DNA of 15,523 bases from Oscillospiraceae bacterium (GTDB lineage: Bacteria; Bacillota; Clostridia; Oscillospirales; Oscillospiraceae): assembly GCA_031264545.1 (NCBI GenBank), contig JAISDV010000123.1, forward strand, positions 1 to 15,523, read 5' to 3'. The notes under the pieces were generated by a model. It made no database searches, was not told where the DNA came from, and saw only the letters and a program-made list of their open reading frames with translations. Each line of letters starts with the position of its first letter. The first letter of the stretch is position 1. The position numbers and the translations under genes are program-made. This document shows positions 1-11,550 of the stretch, piece after piece.

Positions 1-5198
<5,198 letters not shown>

Positions 5199-5210
5199 CA
5201 CAACAGCGGC

Positions 5211-5265
5211 ATACCGGGCCGCGGCTGCGCTTCGGCCCCGGTATGTTCCGCCTCCGCCTTTCTTT
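5211..5265 (+). terminator. probable terminator after rpoC (imperfect)
   Basis: Thirteen bases after the rpoC stop there is an inverted repeat: ATACCGGGCCG (5211-5221) pairs with CGGCCCCGGTAT (5233-5244), with one bulged base. It is followed by a pyrimidine-rich stretch ending in TTTCTTT (5259-5265) rather than a clean T run directly at the stem base. It probably ends or attenuates rpoBC transcription before the separate rpsL promoter, but the poor T tract makes it uncertain. Confidence 0.5.
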
Positions 5266-5312
5266 GTATATTGCCCGCACCGCATTATCACAGGACCCCA
5301 TGCAGAAAATTC

Positions 5313-5341
5313 TTGACGTAACTTGTGCATTATGCTAAAAT
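5313..5341 (+). promoter_or_regulatory. rpsL/str operon promoter, extended -10
   Basis: TTGACG (5313-5318) is separated by exactly 17 bp from TAAAAT (5336-5341), and the base triplet TGC directly before the -10 makes it an extended -10 promoter. Both hexamers match the vegetative consensus at 5 of 6 positions. The start of transcription would be near 5348, giving a leader of about 190 nt before rpsL. This suggests the ribosomal protein genes are transcribed independently of rpoBC. Confidence 0.8.
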
Positions 5342-5347
5342 ATTTGC

Positions 5348-5535
5348 TTGCGTGGGTCCGGCCGTGTGCTTCGCGGCCTGTTTGCGGACTGCCCGAAAAC
5401 GGGAGAGCTTTGTGTCGAAGTCCCGAAACCGCCCGACAAAACGCACCGGAACGCAAGTTTGGTTTTTCTCGGAATATCCGCGATATTTCCGTTAAAAATA
5501 CTGTGTATACCCATTAATGAGAAAGGAGGAAAACT
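5348..5535 (+). promoter_or_regulatory. long structured leader of rpsL with a possible attenuator
   Basis: The roughly 190-nt stretch between the inferred start of transcription and the rpsL ATG has no credible gene. It holds several inverted repeats: GGCCG/CGGCC (5360-5364 with about 5374-5378), CCCG-AAAA-CGGG (5392-5403), a bulged stem CCGGAAC-GCAA-GTTTGG (5446-5462) with a GNRA-type loop followed at once by TTTTT (5463-5467), and an A/T-rich dyad CGGAATATC/GATATTTCCG (5470-5491). The third has the layout of a weak intrinsic terminator and could act as an attenuator. The ribosome binding site AGGAGG is at 5524-5529. Seen: the repeats. Inferred: any regulatory role. Confidence 0.4.
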
Positions 5536-5949
5536 ATGCCCACATTTAACCAGCTGGTAAGAAAGGGCAGGGAAGTGCCGACCTATAAGTCCGCCTCTCC
5601 CGCTATGCAGCACGGTCTCAACACCATCAAGAATAAGGAGACCGACCTCAGTGCGCCGCAGAAGCGCGGCGTCTGCACCGCGGTCCGCACGGCTACTCCC
5701 AAAAAGCCGAACTCCGCGCTGCGCAAGATCGCCCGCGTCCGCCTGACCAATGGCTATGAAGTCATCGCCTATATCCCCGGCATCGGCCACAATCTTCAGG
5801 AGCACTCCGTGGTCATGCTTCGCGGCGGCCGCGTCAAGGATCTCCCCGGTGTCCGTTACCACATCATCCGCGGCACATTGGACACTCAGGGCGTTGCCAA
5901 CCGCAAGCAGGCCCGCAGCAAGTACGGCGCAAAGAAACCCAAAAGATGA
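5536..5949 (+). CDS. rpsL: 30S ribosomal protein S12
   Basis: Full-length S12 (137 aa), a decoding-centre protein of the small subunit that monitors codon-anticodon pairing. The signature KKPNSALRK and the loop GGRVKDLPGVRYH are present, and the tail SKYGAKKPKR is typical. The positions where streptomycin resistance usually arises carry the ordinary residues: Lys56-Lys57 (equivalent to E. coli Lys42-Lys43) and Lys101 (equivalent to Lys88), so nothing here predicts ribosomal streptomycin resistance. The start is fixed by AGGAGG 6 nt upstream of ATG and by the conserved N-terminus MPTFNQLVRKGR. First gene of the str cluster rpsL-rpsG-fusA. The gene normally found just upstream in many Bacillota, an L7Ae-like protein, is absent. 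Confidence 0.99.
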   Translation: MPTFNQLVRKGREVPTYKSASPAMQHGLNTIKNKETDLSAPQKRGVCTAVRTATPKKPNSALRKIARVRLTNGYEVIAYIPGIGHNLQEHSVVMLRGGRVKDLPGVRYHIIRGTLDTQGVANRKQARSKYGAKKPKR

Positions 5950-6100
5950 GCAAAACCGCGCTTTAGCGCAAGGCTATGCCTTGTTCGGAGCTTTATATAC
6001 ATCATAATCGACGTATCTTGCTTCCGACAGGCATATACGGAAAGGCGGGCGCCTTTTCGAGTACCTATGAGATTCATTTTGTATGAAGGAGGGAAGTATA
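5950..6100 (+). promoter_or_regulatory. rpsL-rpsG intercistronic region with hairpins
   Basis: This 151-nt spacer is longer than the other gaps in the str operon. It contains three stem-loops: GCGC-TTTA-GCGC (5958-5969), AAGGC-TAT-GCCTT (5970-5982) and AAAGGC-GGGC-GCCTTT (6042-6057). In E. coli the equivalent spacer carries the site where S7 represses its own operon, so a translational control element is plausible here, but no match to an S7 site was established. A poor promoter-like pair (TTGTTC 5981-5986, CATAAT 6004-6009, 17 bp apart) also occurs and is not convincing. Confidence 0.4.
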
Positions 6101-6571
6101 GTGCCCAGAAGAGGTAACGTACCCAAAAGAGATATCCTTCCCGATCCTGTGTATAACTCCGTGCTGGTGACAAAGCTCACCAACAGTATTATGCTGGACG
6201 GGAAGAAGGGCGTCGCTCAAAAGGTCGTTTACGAGGCTTTCGACATCGTAAAGGACAAGAGCGGGCGCAATCCTCTCGAAGCGTTTACAGAAGCGCTTAA
6301 CAATATCATGCCTTCTCTCGAAGTCAAGGCACGCCGTGTCGGCGGCGCAACCTATCAGGTGCCGATTGAAGTCCGGCCCGACAGACGCCAGACCCTTGGC
6401 CTGCGCTGGCTGACCGGCTACGCGCGCAAGCGCAATGAAAAAACAATGAAAGAGCGCCTTGCCGGTGAAATACTGGATGCGCTGAATAGTACTGGCGGTT
6501 CAGTCAAGAAACGTGAGGACACGCACAAGATGGCGGAGTCCAACAAGGCATTTGCCCATTACCGCTGGTAA
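6101..6571 (+). CDS. rpsG: 30S ribosomal protein S7
   Basis: S7 (156 aa, the standard length) nucleates assembly of the 30S head and lies near the E site. The sequence runs from MPRRGNVPKRDI to KAFAHYRW, both ends conserved in the family, with the central segment RPDRRQTLGLRWL. The start is GTG at 6101: it gives the conserved N-terminus and sits 7 nt after a perfect AAGGAGGG (6086-6093). An in-frame ATG at 6083 would place that ribosome binding site inside the coding region and add six non-conserved residues, so it is rejected. The gene is followed after 14 nt by fusA. In E. coli S7 is the autoregulator of this operon. Confidence 0.98.
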   Translation: MPRRGNVPKRDILPDPVYNSVLVTKLTNSIMLDGKKGVAQKVVYEAFDIVKDKSGRNPLEAFTEALNNIMPSLEVKARRVGGATYQVPIEVRPDRRQTLGLRWLTGYARKRNEKTMKERLAGEILDALNSTGGSVKKREDTHKMAESNKAFAHYRW

Positions 6572-6585
6572 TCGGGAGTATATTT

Positions 6586-8661
<2,076 letters not shown>

Positions 8662-8683
8662 CCGCCAGACGGTAAAATTTCTG

Positions 8684-8741
8684 TTGCAAACAACGCGGAA
8701 ATACTGTAATATTGTTACGCAATTGCATTTTTACGTTTAAT
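8684..8741 (+). promoter_or_regulatory. tuf promoter region (two candidates)
   Basis: The 124-bp gap between fusA and tuf is A/T-rich compared with its surroundings and has two overlapping vegetative-type promoter matches. One is TTGCAA (8684-8689), 17 bp, TAATAT (8707-8712). The other is TTGTTA (8712-8717), 18 bp, TTTAAT (8736-8741), which matches the -10 consensus at 5 of 6 positions and would start near 8748. A separate tuf promoter is biologically sensible because EF-Tu is needed in large excess over EF-G. I cannot tell which one is used. No clear terminator lies before it, so read-through from fusA is also likely. Confidence 0.5.
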
Positions 8742-8785
8742 GATCATCAATTTGTTGAAACATATTTTTAAGGAGGATGTTCCAA

Positions 8786-9988
8786 ATGGCTAAGCAAGCA
8801 TTCGACAGATCCAAGCCCCACGTCAACATCGGCACCATCGGTCACGTCGACCATGGCAAGACTACGCTCACCGCCGCTATCACGAAGTATCTCGCTATGC
8901 AGGGTAATGCAGAATATACAGACTATGCAAGCATAGATAAGGCTCCCGAAGAGCGCGAGCGCGGCATCACCATCAATACGGCTCACGTTGAATATCAGAC
9001 TGCAGCCCGCCACTATGCGCATGTCGACTGCCCGGGTCACGCTGACTATATCAAGAACATGATCACCGGCGCGGCTCAGATGGACGGCGCGATCCTTGTT
9101 ATCGCCGCTTCTGACGGCCCCATGGCCCAGACCCGCGAGCATATCATTCTCGCCCGTCAGGTCGGCGTGCCCGCAATCGTTGTTTTCCTGAACAAATGTG
9201 ATCAGGTCGATGACCCCGAGCTGCTTGAGCTGGTTGAGATGGAGGTCCGCGAGCTTCTCACCAAGGAAAAGTTCCCCGGAGACGATATTCCGATTATCAA
9301 GGGCAGCGCCCTCAACGCGCTTTCCAGTGAATCCAAGGACCCGGACGCGCCTGAGTACGCCTGCATCAAAGAGCTCATGGATGCCGTTGACACTTATATC
9401 CCCACCCCGGAGCGCAAGAGCGATCAGCCCTTCCTTATGCCTGTCGAGGACGTTTTCACCATCACCGGCCGCGGGACCGTTACCACAGGCCGTGTCGAGC
9501 GCGGCCGCGTTAAGGTCGGCGACAAGGTTCAGATCGTCGGTCTAAGGGAGACGAAGGAAACCACCGTTACCGGCACTGAAATGTTCCATAAGACCCTCGA
9601 ATATGCTGAGGCGGGCGACAATGTCGGCACGCTGCTTCGCGGTATCACAATGAGCGAGGTCGAGCGCGGCCAGGTTCTTGCCGCACCAAACTCCATTAAG
9701 CCCCATACGAAGTTTACGGGGCAGGTCTATGTTCTGAGCAAGGAAGAAGGCGGCCGTCACACACCGTTCTTCAACAATTATCGTCCCCAGTTCTATTTCC
9801 GTACGACGGACGTCACCGGCGTTATCTCTCTTCCCGAGGGCGTCGAAATGTGCATGCCGGGCGACAACATCGATATGAAGGTGGAGCTCATTATGCCCAT
9901 CGCTATTGAGGAAGGTCTCCGCTTCGCTATCCGCGAGGGCGGCCGTACGGTCGGCTCCGGTGTTGTCATCGCTGTTGAGCAGCAATAA
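8786..9988 (+). CDS. tuf: translation elongation factor Tu
   Basis: EF-Tu (400 aa) carries aminoacyl-tRNA to the ribosome as a GTP complex. G1 is GHVDHGKT (19-26), G2 RGITI (59-63), G3 DCPGH (81-85, with the catalytic His85), G4 NKCD (136-139) and G5 the Ser-Ala-Leu after IIKG. Domain II shows VFTITGRGTVTTGRVERG and domain III ends in GGRTVGSGVV. The start is ATG at 8786, giving MAKQAFDRSKPHVNIGTIGH; AGGAGG (8771-8776) lies 9 nt upstream. An in-frame ATG at 8777 directly abuts the ribosome binding site and is not usable. The gene is followed by a strong terminator, and not by rpsJ as in many Bacillota, so the ribosomal super-cluster is interrupted here. Confidence 0.98.
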   Translation: MAKQAFDRSKPHVNIGTIGHVDHGKTTLTAAITKYLAMQGNAEYTDYASIDKAPEERERGITINTAHVEYQTAARHYAHVDCPGHADYIKNMITGAAQMDGAILVIAASDGPMAQTREHIILARQVGVPAIVVFLNKCDQVDDPELLELVEMEVRELLTKEKFPGDDIPIIKGSALNALSSESKDPDAPEYACIKELMDAVDTYIPTPERKSDQPFLMPVEDVFTITGRGTVTTGRVERGRVKVGDKVQIVGLRETKETTVTGTEMFHKTLEYAEAGDNVGTLLRGITMSEVERGQVLAAPNSIKPHTKFTGQVYVLSKEEGGRHTPFFNNYRPQFYFRTTDVTGVISLPEGVEMCMPGDNIDMKVELIMPIAIEEGLRFAIREGGRTVGSGVVIAVEQQ

Positions 9989-10007
9989 CTGAGTCCGGCA
10001 AAAGCTG

Positions 10008-10024
10008 CTCCGGCACAGCCGGAG
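10008..10024 (+). other. perfect hairpin in tuf 3' untranslated region
   Basis: CTCCGGC (10008-10014) and GCCGGAG (10018-10024) form a perfect 7-bp G/C-rich stem with an ACA loop, 20 nt after the tuf stop. No T tract follows, so it is unlikely to terminate by itself; it may protect the 3' end of tuf mRNA. Confidence 0.55.
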
Positions 10025-10040
10025 GGAATCAGGGAGTATA

Positions 10041-10081
10041 CAGGCGGCTTGGTCCTGCGATCTTGCCGCCTGCGTGTTTTT
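10041..10081 (+). terminator. Rho-independent terminator of tuf
   Basis: CAGGCGGC (10041-10048) pairs perfectly with GCCGCCTG (10065-10072), and CGTG followed by TTTTT (10077-10081) comes shortly after. This is a convincing intrinsic terminator ending the str/tuf transcription unit. Two smaller inverted repeats follow (CGCCG/CGGCG 10082-10099, and CCGC/GCGG at about 10107-10118 with a following TTTT) and may act as back-up. Confidence 0.85.
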
Positions 10082-10191
10082 CGCCGCATAAACACGGCGG
10101 AAGACACCGCTTTGGGCGGCTTTTGCGCTGGGTATGCCAAAAAAGCAGGGGCGGAAAGCGGAACGGCAATTTTCGGTAAAATGTGGAAATC

Positions 10192-10229
10192 AAAAAAAGC
10201 TTGACACCGTCTGCCACCTGTGCTATATT
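10192..10229 (+). promoter_or_regulatory. strong csp promoter with A-tract and extended -10
   Basis: TTGACA (10201-10206, a perfect -35) is followed after exactly 17 bp by TATATT (10224-10229) preceded by TGC, an extended -10. Seven consecutive A (10192-10198) lie just upstream of the -35 and resemble an UP element. The start would be near 10236, leaving a leader of about 120 nt. This is the best promoter match in the window. Confidence 0.88.
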
Positions 10230-10259
10230 AAAAACAGTATTCAGAATGTTGCATTGTCT

Positions 10260-10317
10260 CACATGTTTTTTGTAAGTCATTGATTCATTGAATGATTTAC
10301 AAAAGCGTGTGTTTTTT
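10260..10317 (+). promoter_or_regulatory. csp leader hairpin with T6: putative attenuator or thermosensor
   Basis: CACATG (10260-10265) pairs with CGTGTG (10306-10311), and TTTTGTAAGTCATT (10268-10281) pairs with AATGATTTACAAAA (10291-10304). Together they give about 20 base pairs, including two G-U pairs in RNA, a small internal loop, and a 9-nt apical loop. Six T (10312-10317) follow the stem without any gap. The layout is that of an intrinsic terminator placed between the promoter and the csp start. The stem is A/U-rich, so it could be weak and temperature-sensitive. The pairing is seen; the regulatory role is inferred. Confidence 0.6.
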
Positions 10318-10356
10318 GCGGTTTATGGATGTAAATAATTTTAGGAGGTACCTGTT

Positions 10357-10569
10357 ATGAAGAGCGGTACTGTAAAGTGGTTCAATTCCGAAAAGGGCTT
10401 CGGCTTCATCAGCAACGACGACGGCAGCGAGGATGTGTTTGTGCATTTCTCCGCTATCCAGGGTGACGGCTACAAATCCCTTAATGAAGGCGCAAGAGTT
10501 TCCTTTGACACCGAGCAAGACCCCAAAAACAGCCGCAAGCTGCGTGCTGTCAACGTCAGGGTCGCGTAA
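10357..10569 (+). CDS. cold-shock domain protein (CspA family)
   Basis: A 70-aa single cold-shock domain protein, the normal length. It is a five-strand OB-fold protein that binds single-stranded RNA and DNA and melts RNA secondary structure. RNP1 is KGFGFI (13-18) and RNP2 is VFVHF (27-31); the N-terminus MKSGTVKWFN is typical. AGGAGGT (10343-10349) lies 7 nt before ATG. It appears monocistronic, with its own near-consensus promoter, a leader of about 120 nt carrying a terminator-like hairpin, and a large hairpin after the stop. The family usually has several paralogues per genome, so I do not assign a letter. Whether this copy is cold-inducible or constitutive cannot be read from the coding sequence. 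Confidence 0.96.
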   Translation: MKSGTVKWFNSEKGFGFISNDDGSEDVFVHFSAIQGDGYKSLNEGARVSFDTEQDPKNSRKLRAVNVRVA

Positions 10570-10582
10570 CAACCCGATGCTC

Positions 10583-10624
10583 GCAAGCTGGCCGCCAGCC
10601 TCATTGAGGCTGGCGGCAGCTTGC
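10583..10624. terminator. very stable hairpin between convergent csp and tag
   Basis: GCAAGCTG plus CCGCCAGCCTC (10583-10602, with one bulged G) pairs with GAGGCTGGCGGCAGCTTGC (10606-10624), giving a 19-bp stem with an ATT loop. It lies 13 nt after the csp stop and 26 nt beyond the tag stop. Neither side has a T run, so it is not a canonical intrinsic terminator, but its position suggests a bidirectional barrier or 3'-end stabiliser for both messages. Confidence 0.6.
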
Positions 10625-10650
10625 ATTACGGCTTCAAAGGGTGCCCGGCT

Positions 10651-11226
10651 TCAACGCCCCTCGCCGTTCCTGAACGCGCAGCTTATCAGGTGGTCGTTCA
10701 CTACGCCCACCGCCTGCAGGTATGAGTAGATGATCGTCGACCCGACAAACTTGAAGCCGTGCCGTTTCAAGTCTCGGCTTATCTCGTCGGAGAGCGGCGA
10801 GGTCGCCGGGACCTGTTCCTGTGTTTCCCATGTCCCCTTGACCTGCCTGCCGCCTGTAAAACGCCACAGGTATTCGTCAAGAGAGCCGTACGCCTCGCAC
10901 AGCTTGAAGTACGCCCCTGCGTTCGTTATTGCGGCATTCACCTTCAGGCGGTTGCGGATTATGCCGGGGTCCTGAAGAAGCTGCTCAACTTTTTCCTCGT
11001 CGTAAGCGGCGAGCTTGCGCGGGTCGAAATCGTCGAACGCCGCGCGGAGCGTGTCCATCTTCTTCAAAATCCCGTACCAGCTCAGCCCGGCCTGCTTGCC
11101 CTCCATGATGAGCATTTGGAACAGCCGCCGCTCGTCATGGCAGGGTACGCCCCACTCGGTATCATGATACCGCCGCGAGAGCGGGTCGGCGTTCGCCCAC
11201 GGGCAGCGGATTATTTGATCTTCCAT
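10651..11226 (-). CDS. tag: DNA-3-methyladenine glycosylase I
   Basis: A 191-aa protein matching Tag throughout. Tag removes 3-methyladenine from alkylated DNA as the first step of base-excision repair in the cytoplasm. The zinc-binding set that staples the termini together is present: Cys8 (RCPW), His21 (YHDTEWG), His179 and Cys183 (NDHLISC). The base-recognition segment LIMEGKQAGLSW supplies Glu42 and Trp50, equivalent to Glu38 and Trp46 of E. coli Tag. HGFKFVGSTIIYSYLQA near the C-terminus is also characteristic. The ATG start gives the family's short N-terminus; the ribosome binding site is weak (AGGA about 12 nt upstream). It is convergent with csp and divergent from the kinase operon, and has its own candidate promoter, so it is likely a single-gene unit. 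Confidence 0.95.
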   Translation of the reverse strand: MEDQIIRCPWANADPLSRRYHDTEWGVPCHDERRLFQMLIMEGKQAGLSWYGILKKMDTLRAAFDDFDPRKLAAYDEEKVEQLLQDPGIIRNRLKVNAAITNAGAYFKLCEAYGSLDEYLWRFTGGRQVKGTWETQEQVPATSPLSDEISRDLKRHGFKFVGSTIIYSYLQAVGVVNDHLISCAFRNGEGR

Positions 11227-11297
11227 ATCAAGCTGCTTTCCTCGCTCTCATTGGCCGCGCCTCCCGTTTCCGCAATACACAAACGCTTATCGGGGTC

Positions 11298-11326
11298 AGC
11301 ATAGCACATACGATCCGAGGTTTCAA
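11298..11326 (-). promoter_or_regulatory. tag promoter, extended -10
   Basis: Read on the minus strand: TTGAAA (from 11326 to 11321), 17 bp, then TATGCT (from 11303 to 11298) preceded by TGC. The -35 matches at 5 of 6 positions, the -10 at 4 of 6, and the TGn extension compensates. Transcription would start near 11291, leaving a leader of about 65 nt. The octamer CGAAAATA occurs at 11327-11334, just upstream of the -35, and again at 11345-11352. Confidence 0.65.
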
Positions 11327-11365
11327 CGAAAATACCTGATTTATCGAAAATATTTCACACCGGGA

Positions 11366-11394
11366 TTGAATGACACCTGATTCCAAGCTATAAT
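11366..11394 (+). promoter_or_regulatory. upstream promoter of the kinase operon (P1)
   Basis: TTGAAT (11366-11371) is 17 bp from a perfect TATAAT (11389-11394). Transcription would start near 11401, about 150 nt before the favoured kinase start. It lies about 40 bp from the divergent tag promoter. It may provide constitutive expression while the downstream element-linked promoter provides regulated expression. Confidence 0.6.
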
Positions 11395-11450
11395 GGCTGA
11401 AATGAATTCTATACGTTACGTTGTCCCCGCCGCCCCGCACCTGTGAAAAA

Positions 11451-11465
11451 GTAACCGTTAGTGAC
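11451..11465 (+). repeat. 15-bp direct repeat, copy 1
   Basis: Exact copy of the sequence at 14660-14674: GTAACCGTTAGTGAC. Both copies are also preceded by TGAAAA at 1 and 3 bp distance. Both lie in non-coding DNA upstream of a gene, which favours a binding site over chance identity. Confidence 0.75.
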
Positions 11466-11493
11466 TATTCAAGGCGCGGGGGCAGGCTATACT
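11451..11493 (+). promoter_or_regulatory. putative regulated promoter of kinase operon: 15-bp element plus -10 (P2)
   Basis: GTAACCGTTAGTGAC (11451-11465) is followed after 22 bp by TATACT (11488-11493), which matches the -10 consensus at 5 of 6 positions. There is no good -35, as expected for an activator-dependent promoter. The identical 15-mer with nearly the same distance to a -10-like hexamer occurs before the lipoprotein gene (14660-14703). Its core TAAC-C-GTTA is a small dyad. A start near 11500 leaves about 50 nt before the kinase start at 11551. Confidence 0.5.
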
Positions 11494-11550
11494 GTATATC
11501 AGCGCGTTTTGCGAACCCGGTGCGGACGACTTGTATTGGAGGAATACGGC

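Noticed and set aside
5981..6009. Promoter before rpsG (TTGTTC, 17 bp, CATAAT)
   Set aside because: The -35 matches at only 3 of 6 positions and the region is better explained as an intercistronic control spacer.
6083..6100. ATG at 6083 as rpsG start
   Set aside because: It would place the perfect AAGGAGGG inside the gene; the GTG at 6101 gives the conserved S7 N-terminus.
8777..8785. ATG at 8777 as tuf start
   Set aside because: It directly follows the AGGAGG; the ATG at 8786 gives the conserved MAKQAFDRSKPH N-terminus at normal spacing.
10759..11304. Plus-strand open frame of about 181 codons over tag
   Set aside because: The minus strand encodes an unambiguous Tag protein with all zinc and base-binding residues; the plus-strand frame is its shadow.
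11461..11550. GTG at 11461 as kinase start, adding 30 residues
   Set aside because: It lies inside the 15-bp repeated element, has no ribosome binding site, and the added residues are not membrane or signal-like. TTG at 11551 has GGAGG 8 nt upstream.
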